Positions 34,954 through 44,089 of a stretch of DNA of 64,000 nucleotides are shown here, piece by piece. The stretch spans positions 186,001 to 250,000 of the forward strand of contig CBDBJR010000001.1 of the NCBI GenBank assembly GCA_965206445.1, given 5' to 3'. Numbering within the stretch: the first letter of the stretch is position 1; each line of letters starts with the position of its first letter. Origin of the DNA: CBDBJR01 sp965206445 (GTDB taxonomy: Bacteria > Pseudomonadota > Gammaproteobacteria > Arenicellales > Poriferihabitantaceae). The notes beneath the pieces are model-generated. The model had not been told where the DNA came from and did not search any database. It saw only the letters and a list, made by a program, of their open reading frames with translations. Both the position numbers and the translations under genes were made by a program.

Positions 34954-36444
34954 TCACTCCAGCGGCTGGTCCAGACCGGCATGCGCCATCGCGACCGCTT
35001 TCAACAGCGCGCGCCCCTTGTTCAAGGTTTCCTGCCACTCCCGCTCGGCCACCGAGTCGGCGACAATCCCGGCGCCGGCCTGAATATACACCGTCTGATT
35101 TTTGATCAGCGCGGTGCGAATCGCGATCGCGGTGTCCATATTGCCGTTCCAGCCGATATAGCCAACCGCCCCGGAATAGACGCCGCGCTTTTCCGGCTCC
35201 AACTGCTCGATGATTTCCATCGCCCGCACCTTCGGCGCCCCGGACAGCGTACCGGCGGGGAACGTGGCCTTGAGCACGTCGATCGCATCGAATTCGGGGC
35301 GGATGCGGGCGGTCACGTTGGAGACAATATGCATCACATGCGAATAATATTCGATCAGCATCTTTTCGGTCACCTCGACGGTGCCAATTTCAGCCACCCG
35401 ACCGACGTCGTTGCGCCCCAGATCGATCAGCATCAAGTGCTCCGCCAGCTCCTTCGGGTCGGACAGCAAATCGGCTGCCAGCGCGTCATCCTGCGCCGCA
35501 TCCTCGCCCCGCCTGCGGGTGCCGGCAATCGGCCGGATGGTCACCCGATCCTGCTCCAGGCGAACCAGAATTTCCGGCGACGAGCCGACAATATGAAAAT
35601 GATCCAGGTTCAGGTAATACATGTAGGGCGACGGATTCAACGTGCGTAGCGCACGGTACAAATCCAACGGCCGCGCCTCGAACGGCAGCGCCATGCGTTG
35701 CGACAGCGCCACCTGAAAAATATCACCGGCGCGAATATAGCGCTGACACTCGTCCACCGCGCGCTCGAATTCGGCCTGCGGAAACGAAGAAGCCAGGCCG
35801 GCCTCGTCGGTCGCCTGCGGTCCGCGCGTGTACTGCTGCTCCGGCAATGCGCGCTGCAATTTGACCACGATATCGTCCAGCCGGGCGCAGCCGCGAACGT
35901 ACGCATTGGCCTCGCCGGGGTCGATATAACTGATCGCAAACAGGCAGCCGGAAAGATTATCGAACACCACCAGCTGCTCGGACACCAGCAGCAGAATATC
36001 CGGCGCATCGATCGGGTCGGGCTTTGGCTGCGTGTTCAGGTGTGGCTCGATATAGCGCACCACATCGTAGCCAAAAAAGCCGACCAGGCCGCCGTTGAAG
36101 CGCGGCATATCGTCCATCCGGGGCACCCGGAAGCGGGTCTGGAACCGCCGAATTTCCGCCAGCGGATCGTCGCAGTGCTGATGCTCAACGATGTGTCCGT
36201 GATCGATCAGGGAAAAATCGTGGCCGCGAACTTCCAGCCGCTGATGGCAAGGCAGGCCGATAACCGAGTAGCGCCCCCATTTTTCCCCGCCGTGCACCGA
36301 CTCCAGCAAATAGCAATACGGCTGATCGGCCAGCTTCAGATAGGTGCTAAGCGGCGTGTCCAGATCCGCCAGCACTTTCTTTTGCAGCGGAATGCGGTTG
36401 TAGCCCTGGTCGGCATATTGATTGAATTGATCCTGACTAAGCAC
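34954..36444 (-). CDS. trpE: Anthranilate synthase component I
   Basis: About 496 residues from GTG 36444 (VLSQDQFNQYADQGYNRIPLQ), which matches the usual N-terminus; the frame is open to 36612 but that part is unlike TrpE. Tryptophan-binding LLES appears in YLLESVHGGEKWGRYS. Chorismate-binding motifs are IVGSSPEILVRL, IRPIAGTRRRG, LIDLGRNDVGR and FPAGTLSGAPKVRAMEII, and GAGIVADSV near the C-terminus. TrpE converts chorismate to anthranilate with TrpG. No Trp-rich leader peptide was found upstream. Confidence 0.96.
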   Translation of the reverse strand: MLSQDQFNQYADQGYNRIPLQKKVLADLDTPLSTYLKLADQPYCYLLESVHGGEKWGRYSVIGLPCHQRLEVRGHDFSLIDHGHIVEHQHCDDPLAEIRRFQTRFRVPRMDDMPRFNGGLVGFFGYDVVRYIEPHLNTQPKPDPIDAPDILLLVSEQLVVFDNLSGCLFAISYIDPGEANAYVRGCARLDDIVVKLQRALPEQQYTRGPQATDEAGLASSFPQAEFERAVDECQRYIRAGDIFQVALSQRMALPFEARPLDLYRALRTLNPSPYMYYLNLDHFHIVGSSPEILVRLEQDRVTIRPIAGTRRRGEDAAQDDALAADLLSDPKELAEHLMLIDLGRNDVGRVAEIGTVEVTEKMLIEYYSHVMHIVSNVTARIRPEFDAIDVLKATFPAGTLSGAPKVRAMEIIEQLEPEKRGVYSGAVGYIGWNGNMDTAIAIRTALIKNQTVYIQAGAGIVADSVAEREWQETLNKGRALLKAVAMAHAGLDQPLE

Positions 36445-36748
36445 GGCGATGTTGCACCCGGGTTCTGAAAGCAATGATCCCACCGCCCGTGCAGCCGCCG
36501 GAAACGCGCCCACGGCTAGACGATGCCCGCTGTTGCGCCCGCGTCGGCGCGGTGTTATCGCGGTTGCAATCGAGGCGGGTGTGCGGGTATGGGAGCAGCC
36601 GACCAGCCGCAATACGCGCTACAAAAACCGCGCTCTAGCGATAACGGCTTATTCGGGCGGCACAGCGCGAGCAATATAGCAAACGCCCGCCGCTATGGCA
36701 AACGCCCCCTCTAATGCCCATGCCACAGCCAGACGCAGCCTGCTCGCG
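36445..36748. other. Gap between rpe and trpE, no gene seen
   Basis: 304 bases between the rpe stop and the trpE start. In many gammaproteobacteria gph or nothing lies here. No frame shows HAD-phosphatase motifs, and no cluster of Trp codons is visible on the minus strand, so I see no attenuator. It should hold the trp operon promoter. Confidence 0.4.
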
Positions 36749-37444
36749 TCAAGCGGCATCCGGGCCGCGCAATTCGGCCCGCATAGCGGCCATCACACTA
36801 TCGTATCGGTTGACATCGGCGGCCTCGGCGGCGCCAAAAATCGCACTGCCGATCACCAGGGTATCCGCGCCGGCAGCGGTGATTTGCGCGATATTGTCGA
36901 GCTTGACGCCGCCGTCGATCGCCAGGCGAATCTTCCTGCCGCTCTGTGCAATCAGCTCCCTGGCCTGACGCAGTTTGTCCAGCACCGCCGGAATAAACTG
37001 CTGCCCGGCGAAGCCCGGATTCACCGACATCAGCAGGATCATATCGACCTTGTCCATCACGTATTGCAGTGTCGTCAACGGCGTCGCCGGATTGAACGCC
37101 AACCCGCCCTTGCAGCGGCATTCCCGGATCAGCTGCAAACTGCGGTCAATGTGGTCGCAGGCCTCCGGGTGAAAGGTGATATAGCTCGCGCCGGCGGCGG
37201 CAAAATCGGTGATCAGGCGGTCTACCGGGGAGGCCATCAGGTGCACGTCGATCGGCGCGACCACGCCGTATTTGCGCAGCGCCTCGCACACTGTCGGCCC
37301 GATCGTCAGGTTGGGCACATAATGGCCGTCCATCACATCGAAATGGATCATATCCGCGCCCGCCGCCAACACCTGCTCGACCTCCTCACCCAGGCGGGCG
37401 AAGTCGGCAGACAGAATCGACGGTGCGATAACGATCGGTTGCAT
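36749..37444 (-). CDS. rpe: Ribulose-phosphate 3-epimerase
   Basis: 231 residues. TIM-barrel motifs: IAPSILSADFARLGEEV, MIHFDVMDGHYVPNLTIGP (metal-binding His and catalytic Asp), VDVHLM-like PIDVHLMASPVD, VNPGFAGQQFIP and IRLAIDGGVKLDNI with the second catalytic Asp, then LVIGSAIFGA. It interconverts ribulose 5-phosphate and xylulose 5-phosphate. Linkage to trpE is common in gammaproteobacteria. Confidence 0.97.
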   Translation of the reverse strand: MQPIVIAPSILSADFARLGEEVEQVLAAGADMIHFDVMDGHYVPNLTIGPTVCEALRKYGVVAPIDVHLMASPVDRLITDFAAAGASYITFHPEACDHIDRSLQLIRECRCKGGLAFNPATPLTTLQYVMDKVDMILLMSVNPGFAGQQFIPAVLDKLRQARELIAQSGRKIRLAIDGGVKLDNIAQITAAGADTLVIGSAIFGAAEAADVNRYDSVMAAMRAELRGPDAA

Positions 37445-37495
37445 GGCAATCGGATTCAGGCCCGGCGCGCGGTCACGACCGCGTGCGCCCGGCGA

Positions 37496-38839
37496 TTACA
37501 GTACCTCAAAATGTACAAAGTCGTCGCGCAGCAGCTTGATCAGCAAATCGCCCGCCGCCCGTTTGGCCACCGCGCGCAGCTCCGCCAGCGAGCGCACCGG
37601 CTGCCGATTGACCGCGAGTAAAATATCGCCCGCCTGCAAACCGGTCTCGGCGGCCGGACTATCGGGCGCGATCTCGACCACCAGCACGCCGCCGCCGTGC
37701 CGCACGCCGGGCTCGGCGGTTTTCAGCTGCGCACCCTGCAATTTCTCCAGGCCGCCGCCGGCAAGCCCGGTCGTGTCTTCCGTCGCCCCGATTTTCACCG
37801 CCACGGTTTGCAATTTCCCGTCGCGGTAAAACTGCACCGTGCTGTTCGTACCGGTGCGCAGCAACCCGACCGCGTTGCGCAGATCGAAGTTATCACTGAT
37901 CTCGGTATCGTTGAACTTCACGATCACGTCGCCCTCTTTGATGCCGGCGGTCTCGGCGGTCGAGCCGGCGATCACCTCGGACACCACGACGCCTTTCTTG
38001 CCGCGGACATCAAACGCCTCGGCCAGCTCCGGCGTCAGGCTCTGCATCCGCACGCCGAGCAGTCCGCGCTGTATGTCGCCGAATTCAATCAATTGATCCA
38101 TCAGCGTGCTCACCATATCGATCGGAATCGCGAAGCCGATGCCGACGCTGCCGCCCGAGCGCGACAAAATCGCCGTACTGATGCCGATCAGCTCGCCGCG
38201 CAGATTGATCAGCGCGCCGCCGGAGTTGCCGGGGTTGATCGACGCATCGGTCTGGATAAAGTCTTCGTAGCCCTCGATCCCCAGCCCGCTGCGCCCCAAT
38301 GCGCTGACGATGCCCGAGGTCACGGTTTGGCTCAGCCCGAACGGGCTGCCGATGGCGACCACAAAATCGCCGACCCTGAGCTCGCTCGACCGCCCCAGCC
38401 GAATCGCGGAAAGGGCATCGGCGTCGATCTGCAAAACCGCCACGTCGGTCGCCTCATCCGAGCCGATCAACTCGGCCTCGAAGGTCCGCCCGTCGTGGGT
38501 GGTGATGGCAATCGAATCGGCCTCGTCGATCACGTGATGATTGGTCACCACCAATCCCTTATCAGCATCGATAATCACCCCCGAGCCGCGGCTTTGACTT
38601 GGGCGATATTGGCGCGGTGGCAGGTTGAACTGCCGACGGTAAAGCTCCTCCAGCGACGTCTCCGGCCGGCCGGTGCGAATAATCGTCGACACATTCACCA
38701 CCGCCGGCTGTACATCTTCCAGTATCGGCGCCAGGCTCGGTAATGGCGCGCCCTCCACTATCAGCGGCAGCGCCGCATTGGCGCCCAGACAACCCAACAG
38801 ACCGCACAGCAGCGGCAGCGAAAGCACAGTACGAAGCAT
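37496..38839 (-). CDS. degQ: Periplasmic serine protease, DegQ/MucD (HtrA) family
   Basis: 447 residues from ATG 38839 (MLRTVLSLPLLCGLLGC), which begins a signal peptide. The trypsin-like triad is His about 102 (VTNHHVIDEAD), Asp about 132 (ATDVAVLQI) and Ser about 206 (INPGNSGGALIN). Two PDZ domains follow: one from GLLGVRMQSLTPE through VRGKKGVVVSEV, the second from GVLVVEIAPDSPAAETGLQAGDILLAVN. The long LA loop of DegP is short here, so DegQ/MucD is the better match than DegP. It degrades misfolded envelope proteins. Confidence 0.94.
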   Translation of the reverse strand: MLRTVLSLPLLCGLLGCLGANAALPLIVEGAPLPSLAPILEDVQPAVVNVSTIIRTGRPETSLEELYRRQFNLPPRQYRPSQSRGSGVIIDADKGLVVTNHHVIDEADSIAITTHDGRTFEAELIGSDEATDVAVLQIDADALSAIRLGRSSELRVGDFVVAIGSPFGLSQTVTSGIVSALGRSGLGIEGYEDFIQTDASINPGNSGGALINLRGELIGISTAILSRSGGSVGIGFAIPIDMVSTLMDQLIEFGDIQRGLLGVRMQSLTPELAEAFDVRGKKGVVVSEVIAGSTAETAGIKEGDVIVKFNDTEISDNFDLRNAVGLLRTGTNSTVQFYRDGKLQTVAVKIGATEDTTGLAGGGLEKLQGAQLKTAEPGVRHGGGVLVVEIAPDSPAAETGLQAGDILLAVNRQPVRSLAELRAVAKRAAGDLLIKLLRDDFVHFEVL

Positions 38840-38953
38840 ATTGATGGTCCTGAAAATTGCCCTGAAAATGGCCAAAACGGCGCTGAAAAAACAGCGACCT
38901 ACCCGCCTTTACCGACCGCCAATTCGGCCAGAGGTTCCCCGGACAGCGTCGCC

Positions 38954-40501
38954 CTATCGCGCCGATGGCGATTCGAGCTCGTGCTCAAACCCGCGCGCGA
39001 ACCAATCGGCGACCTGCTGCCGCGTAGAAAACACCCGCCGATGATCAAACCGAAACTGCGTATGCACATAATCGCCGTTATCACATTGCCGATAGTGGCG
39101 CGCATAAGCGGCCTTGTCGGCGCAGATTTTTTTCACCGCCGCGACCAGAAAATCCACATCCTGCCGCCGGTTATACAGCGCAAAGCTTGCCCTGACCATC
39201 CCCCGATGCAGCTCCGCCAGCGCCTCCATCTCGGCGTTGCTCAGGTTGTCCATATCGAGGTATTCCGCCAGCGCATCGCCGATCAGTTCACGCACATACG
39301 GATGCGCACAAAAACACGCATTGCGCACGGCGATATTGAAATAATCATTCAAAATCGCCGCCGTCAACCCGTGCGGCAGGTCGCGCAGATTGAACGACAA
39401 TGCGCCGATGCGCTGCACCCGCCCGGGGTCGGTTTGCCCGTAAATCACGACCTCGTCGATGCGCCCAAGCGCCTCAATCGCATAGCGCATCAACCCCGCC
39501 TCGCGCTGCGCGATATAGTCCATGCCGACCGTATCGAGCGCCTGCAGCGCGCTCGCCAGCGCAATCGCGCCGGCGATATTCGGCGTCCCGGCCTCGGCGC
39601 GCTCCGGCAGCGTGGCGGTCGGGATAAAGTGATTGGCAAACACATCGTCCACCATGCCGCCGCCGAGCTCCTGCGGCGGCGCCGCGGTAAACGGCTCCAG
39701 CCGCGCGACCACCGCGCCCGGCGACATCGGCGCATACAGCTTGTGCCCGGACAGGCAAACCACGTCCAGCGTGTGATTCGGCTGCTCGCGGTTCGAGACC
39801 CGCAGCGGCAGATGCGCGGCCATCTGCGCCGCATCGACCACAATCAGCGCCCCGTATCGATGCGCCAGCTCGGCAATCGCATAAATCGGATTGACGATGC
39901 CGGTCACGTTGGAGACCCCGGTGACGGCGACATAATTCACCCGCCCGTCATGCTGTTGCAGCAGTTGCTCGAGGCGCGTCAGATCGACCGTCTCGAAGTC
40001 GCCGCCGTGCCGCGCGAGCGGCAGTTGCAGCACCGTTTCCGCGTGCTGTCGATGCGGCAGATCATTTGAATGGTGCTCCATGGCGCTGACAATCACCACG
40101 TCGCGTTCGGGCCGCCAGCGCGCCAGGGTAGCCGCCACCCGATTCAACCCGGCGGTGGCCCCGCTGCCGACAAAAAAACACCCGTGCGTAGCAGCGTCGG
40201 CATGCACAAATTGCAGCACGGTCTGGTGCGCCTGCCGATATTCATAGTTCGCCAGCTGAGCGCCGAAGTGCACATCGGTATGCGTGCTCGCGTACAGCGG
40301 CAGAAACCGCTGCAGCACCGCGTTGACCACCCCCAGTTGCAGCGTGCTGGCGCTGCTGTCCAGATAAACGCGCGCCGTCTCGCGCCCGTCGGCCAGGCGA
40401 TAGCGGGTATGCAGCCCGACCGTACTCTGCCGCAGCATTTCCAGATAACGGGCCGGGTCGGTCTCGGTGTCGGCGGGTAGGCGGGGCAGGGCGGTCGGCA
40501 T
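38954..40501 (-). CDS. Class V PLP-dependent aminotransferase/desulfurase-like protein
   Basis: 515 residues. Fold-type I features: VYLDSSASTLQLGVVNA near the N-terminus, GSGATAGLNRVAATL, SAMEHHSNDLP, VTGVSNVTGIVNPI, ALIVVDAAQMAAHLPL (PLP Asp) and VCLSGHKLYAPMSPGAVV with the Schiff-base Lys. The catalytic Cys loop region reads RNACFCAHPY, so a Cys suited to desulfuration is present (two Cys). It is about 100 residues longer than IscS/SufS. No suf or isc genes are adjacent. Cysteine desulfurase or lyase activity is likely, the substrate uncertain. Confidence 0.85.
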   Translation of the reverse strand: MPTALPRLPADTETDPARYLEMLRQSTVGLHTRYRLADGRETARVYLDSSASTLQLGVVNAVLQRFLPLYASTHTDVHFGAQLANYEYRQAHQTVLQFVHADAATHGCFFVGSGATAGLNRVAATLARWRPERDVVIVSAMEHHSNDLPHRQHAETVLQLPLARHGGDFETVDLTRLEQLLQQHDGRVNYVAVTGVSNVTGIVNPIYAIAELAHRYGALIVVDAAQMAAHLPLRVSNREQPNHTLDVVCLSGHKLYAPMSPGAVVARLEPFTAAPPQELGGGMVDDVFANHFIPTATLPERAEAGTPNIAGAIALASALQALDTVGMDYIAQREAGLMRYAIEALGRIDEVVIYGQTDPGRVQRIGALSFNLRDLPHGLTAAILNDYFNIAVRNACFCAHPYVRELIGDALAEYLDMDNLSNAEMEALAELHRGMVRASFALYNRRQDVDFLVAAVKKICADKAAYARHYRQCDNGDYVHTQFRFDHRRVFSTRQQVADWFARGFEHELESPSAR

Positions 40502-40712
40502 CGGTTGGCTTGGACACGTGCCGGCACGATGGAGTCGGCATCGGTCCGGCGTATTCGCTCGGTTGAGCAGAAAATCTTACTGCAAGCGGCCGCTTTGATG
40601 CGGTCTATTTGGCTCTCTCATAGTGGCTGCTTCCATTTTACTTCCCGTTGATAGCGCTATTTGACCGCCCGTGTGACAACTGATTACGGTAAATGTATTG
40701 GTATTAAAACTC

Positions 40713-40744
40713 CAGAGATGTTTTTGGCCCAGAGATGTTTTTGG
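40713..40744. repeat. Short tandem duplication before the NYN gene stop
   Basis: CAGAGATGTTTTTGG occurs at 40713-40727 and again at 40730-40744, a period of 17 bases, immediately next to the 3' end of the NYN-domain gene. The rest of the 251-base gap 40502-40752 shows no gene. Confidence 0.8.
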
Positions 40745-40752
40745 ATTGAAGA

Positions 40753-41370
40753 TCAAAGGCGGTTTGAAAGGTCGAGAGGGACTTCATGTCGAGGTTCGGC
40801 AAGCCTGCCGCCCGGAGCAACATCAGTCAAAAAAGTAATACTTTCATAGTAATCATCCAGACAAATAAAATGCCCGTTTTGTTCAACCCATTTCCGCATC
40901 CGCCGATTGCAACTATCCTGCCAGGCAAGCACTTCAATTTTCCAGCCGCGGTTGTGCATGCGCTCAATATCGGCGTGAAAGCCGACCCCGTCATAAAACC
41001 CCGCCCCATCGCCGGTTAACAGCACAACAATGCCGGGGTTGCCGTTATAATCAACCAGGTCTCTCAACATACTGGTCTGCAACGCCTGATCCACTCCCTG
41101 CTCCTGACCGGAAGACACGCCGCGTTCAAACAGCTCTACCTCAACATCCAACCCCTCAAGTTTGTTCCAGACCGCCCGCAACTCGGGCGGAACTGAACCA
41201 ACCGCCCGCGCTTTTTCAACCGGGCGGTCGGCATGGGCGAGGCGTACGAGGTTTGGAAAATGCAGCCGTATCCGGTATCGTGCATCCGCCCCTTCACGCT
41301 CGCCCGCCAGAGCGCGGGCGCCGATAAACAGATTTGAATTGTCCCAGTAAATAAATCCGCGGCTCGTCAT
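40753..41370 (-). CDS. NYN-domain (PIN-like) putative ribonuclease
   Basis: 205 residues from ATG 41370 (MTSRGFIYWDNSNLFIGARALAG). The NYN pattern is visible: an N-terminal Asp/Asn pair (YWDNSN), a middle VDQALQTSMLRDLVDY, VVLLTGDGAGFYDGVGFH with the Gly-Asp-Gly turn, and the C-terminal NGHFICLDDYYESITFL. These acidic residues would bind metal for RNA cleavage. The target is unknown. Divergent from sthA with about 150 bases between. Confidence 0.87.
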   Translation of the reverse strand: MTSRGFIYWDNSNLFIGARALAGEREGADARYRIRLHFPNLVRLAHADRPVEKARAVGSVPPELRAVWNKLEGLDVEVELFERGVSSGQEQGVDQALQTSMLRDLVDYNGNPGIVVLLTGDGAGFYDGVGFHADIERMHNRGWKIEVLAWQDSCNRRMRKWVEQNGHFICLDDYYESITFLTDVAPGGRLAEPRHEVPLDLSNRL

Positions 41371-41521
41371 TTGAAAAAAACCGTTTTTTCCCCTATTCAA
41401 GTGCCATTCTACACCACCGGCCTGCCAAAATCACACCCCAAAGCCCCCGCACACAACACCCCGGCCCATCATCCGCTGAATTTTGCTATGATACCGGCCC
41501 AACCACCGCCCAACCACCGCA

Positions 41522-42919
41522 ATGCAAAACTACGACCTCATCGTCATCGGCAGCGGCCCCGCCGGTAAGACCGCGGCGATTCAAGCCGCCAAACTCGGGC
41601 GCGCGGTGGCGATTGTAGACAACCAGCCCCAGGTTGGTGGCGTCTGCGTACACACCGGCACCATCCCGAGCAAAACCCTGCGTGAAACCGTATTGAATTT
41701 AACCGGCTGGCGCGAACGCGGTTTTTACGGTCGCTCGTACCGCGTCAAAGCCGACATCAAAATCACCGACCTGATGCGCCGCCTGGCGCTCACGCTGCAA
41801 AGCGAAGTCGATATTCTGGAAAGCCATCTGGTCAAAAACGGCGTCGACATCGTCCTCGGCCACGGTCGTTTCATCGGCGACGACAAAATCGAAGTGCAGG
41901 TCCCGAGCGGCGACACGATGACGCTCACCGCCAAACGCTTCATCATCGCCGTCGGCACCAAACCCTACCGCCCGGAATCGGTGCCGTTCAACCACAGCAG
42001 CATCATCGACAGCGACGAAGTCACCGGCATGACCAGACTGCCGCGCTCGATGACGGTCATCGGTGCCGGCGTCATCGGCGTCGAATACGCCACCATTTTC
42101 GCCGCCCTGGACATCAACGTCACGCTGGTCGAATCGCGCGACACGATGCTCGACTTCATCGACAAAGAAGTGCTGATGCACTTCCAGCACGACATCATCG
42201 ACGCCGGCATGCGGCTGCAATTCGGCCAAAAAGTAGAAACCATCGAATGCCGCCCCAGCGGCAATTGCATCGTCCGGCTGGCAAGCAAGCGCGCCATTGC
42301 CTCCGACCTCGTCCTGTTCGCCGCCGGCCGTGTCGGCAACACCGAACAGCTCGGCCTCGACCGGCTGGGCATTGAGGTCGACCACCGCGCCCGCCTGGTG
42401 GTCAACGACACATTCCAAACCCCAATCCCAAACATTTACGCCGTCGGCGACGTCATCGGCTTCCCCAGCCTGGCCTCGACCGCGCTCGAGCAGGGCCGCG
42501 CCGCCGCGCTGCATGCGCTTGACCAGCCACTGCATCAAACGCCCGAATTTTTCCCCTACGGCATCTATGCGGTGCCGGAAATGTCCAGCGTCGGCATGAG
42601 CGAAGACGAAGCCGTCAAGCGCAAAATCCCCTACGAAGTCGGCATCGTCCCGCTGCCGGAAACCTCGCGCGGCAAAGTCATGGGCCTGCAATCCGGCCTG
42701 ATGAAGCTCATATTCTCGACCAAAAGCCGCCGCTTGCTCGGCACCCACATCGTCGGCGAAGGCGCCACCGAGTTGATTCACATCGGCCAGGCCGTCCTGA
42801 CCCTCAAAGGCACGCTCGACTACTTCCTCGACAACGCCTTCAACTACCCGACCCTGGCCGAAGCCTACAAAGTCGCCGCCCTGCACGCCCACAACCGCAT
42901 GGCCGCGCTGGAAAACTGA
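41522..42919 (+). CDS. sthA: Soluble pyridine nucleotide transhydrogenase
   Basis: 465 residues. FAD motif YDLIVIGSGPAGKTAAIQAAKLG, then VCVHTGTIPSKTLRE, where the second redox Cys of lipoamide-type enzymes is replaced, as in SthA (E. coli CTHWGTIPSK type). NAD-binding SMTVIGAGVIGVEYATIFAAL follows; the second FAD site is IYAVGDVIGFPSLASTALEQGR, and the C-terminal dimer domain has LLGTHIVGEGATELIHIGQ. It transfers hydride between NADPH and NAD in the cytoplasm. Confidence 0.95.
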   Translation: MQNYDLIVIGSGPAGKTAAIQAAKLGRAVAIVDNQPQVGGVCVHTGTIPSKTLRETVLNLTGWRERGFYGRSYRVKADIKITDLMRRLALTLQSEVDILESHLVKNGVDIVLGHGRFIGDDKIEVQVPSGDTMTLTAKRFIIAVGTKPYRPESVPFNHSSIIDSDEVTGMTRLPRSMTVIGAGVIGVEYATIFAALDINVTLVESRDTMLDFIDKEVLMHFQHDIIDAGMRLQFGQKVETIECRPSGNCIVRLASKRAIASDLVLFAAGRVGNTEQLGLDRLGIEVDHRARLVVNDTFQTPIPNIYAVGDVIGFPSLASTALEQGRAAALHALDQPLHQTPEFFPYGIYAVPEMSSVGMSEDEAVKRKIPYEVGIVPLPETSRGKVMGLQSGLMKLIFSTKSRRLLGTHIVGEGATELIHIGQAVLTLKGTLDYFLDNAFNYPTLAEAYKVAALHAHNRMAALEN

Positions 42920-42946
42920 TTTTTCCCTCGCCACCCGACCCGACCG

Positions 42947-43441
42947 ATGACCCAACCGCCCCCACTCCAATACGCCGGCTTCTGGCTGCGCGTCGCCGCC
43001 AGCATCCTCGACACGCTGCTCCTGGTCGTCGTCACCGCCCCGCTGCTATTCGGCCTGTACGGCTGGGATGCCCTCACCGACGCCCCCTCCGACCGCCTGT
43101 TTCCAGGCTTCGGCAGCCTCCTGTTCAACTACGTTGTCCCGGTCGTAGCGGTACTGGCATTCTGGTTTTACAAATCCGCCACCCCCGGCAAAATGGCCTT
43201 CAACCTCATCATCGTCGACGCCCGCACCGGCGGCAAGCCCACCGCCGGCCGCTTCATACTGCGCTACCTGGGCTACTTCATCTCCTTCATCCCGCTCGGC
43301 CTGGGCATCCTCTGGATCGCCTTCGACAAAAAGAAGCAAGGCTGGCACGACAAAATCGCCGGCACCGTCGTGGTCAAAAAAAGCCCGGAATTCATGCCCC
43401 CGGCCCCCGCGTCCGGCCAATCGCAAGCCGACCCGCAATAA
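42947..43441 (+). CDS. RDD family membrane protein
   Basis: 164 residues with three hydrophobic segments and the RDD signature: LRVAASILDTLLLVVV (Arg and Asp in the first helix), YKSATPGKMAFNLIIVDARTGGKPT, and FISFIPLGLGILWIAFDKKKQGWHDKIAGTVVV (in parts: GILWIAFDKKKQGWHDKIAG). Function of this family is mostly unknown; some members are Na+/H+ antiporters. Only 27 bases after sthA, so probably cotranscribed. Confidence 0.93.
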   Translation: MTQPPPLQYAGFWLRVAASILDTLLLVVVTAPLLFGLYGWDALTDAPSDRLFPGFGSLLFNYVVPVVAVLAFWFYKSATPGKMAFNLIIVDARTGGKPTAGRFILRYLGYFISFIPLGLGILWIAFDKKKQGWHDKIAGTVVVKKSPEFMPPAPASGQSQADPQ

Positions 43442-43459
43442 CCCCCGCCCCAAACCGCA

Positions 43460-43828
43460 CTATCCCCCCCGATCAACCACAATCAGCGCCATCTCATCCG
43501 CCGCCCCCGAGCCCGCCTGTAGCTCGATATACTCCCAGGGTACCCCGTACGCAACCAGCCACCGCTGCACCACCCGCGCCCACTGCCGCCCCGCGTCGCC
43601 GCCCGGATAGCGAATCAAAATGCGCTGCGAAGCCCGCTCGGCAAACCGCGCCAGCGTATTGCGCAGCGCCGGCAACGCCAGCAAGTTGCCGCCGTTGGCA
43701 TACTCCGGCCATTCGCTGTACACCAGCGTCTGCTGATACGTCTCCAGCGCCGCCGCGCGCCCCGCCACCGCCAACAGCAGCGCCAAAACGACCCGGATAA
43801 GGAGACCCCGCCGCATCAGACCCGTCAT
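43460..43828 (-). CDS. Hypothetical secreted/periplasmic protein
   Basis: About 122 residues from ATG 43828 (MTGLMRRGLLIRVVLALLLAVAGRAAA), which has AGGGGG upstream and begins a signal peptide. The mature part contains RILIRYPGGDAGRQWARVVQRWLVAYGVPWEYIELQAGS (core RILIRYPGGDAG), recalling OmpA-C-like or other envelope domains that combine a strand with an RxWL helix, but I do not recognise the family. The frame continues upstream to 44029 without support. Function unknown. Confidence 0.6.
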   Translation of the reverse strand: MTGLMRRGLLIRVVLALLLAVAGRAAALETYQQTLVYSEWPEYANGGNLLALPALRNTLARFAERASQRILIRYPGGDAGRQWARVVQRWLVAYGVPWEYIELQAGSGAADEMALIVVDRGG

Positions 43829-44089
43829 AACCAACCGCCCCCTGCCGCCAGGCGCCGACTTGCGCGCCATCCAATCGACTGCCGGGCGGCCGACACCGAT
43901 GCGCACCGGCCCCCCTTCCGGTTGTTGCAGGTATAAGTTGGACTCACAGTCCGTGCCAGAGTCAGGTGGCTGAAAAAACGCATAGTAAAAGGCCGCATTA
44001 AACAGTACAAAAGCAAAAGGCGCCGGCAAAAGAAAAACGCGCTGTCTTTGGCATCAAGCCGTAGCCAGACAAAACCGGATAAAACCATC

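Noticed and set aside
41699..42970. Long minus-strand frame (423 codons) opposite sthA
   Set aside because: Asp/Val/Gly-rich antisense shadow of a well-supported gene.
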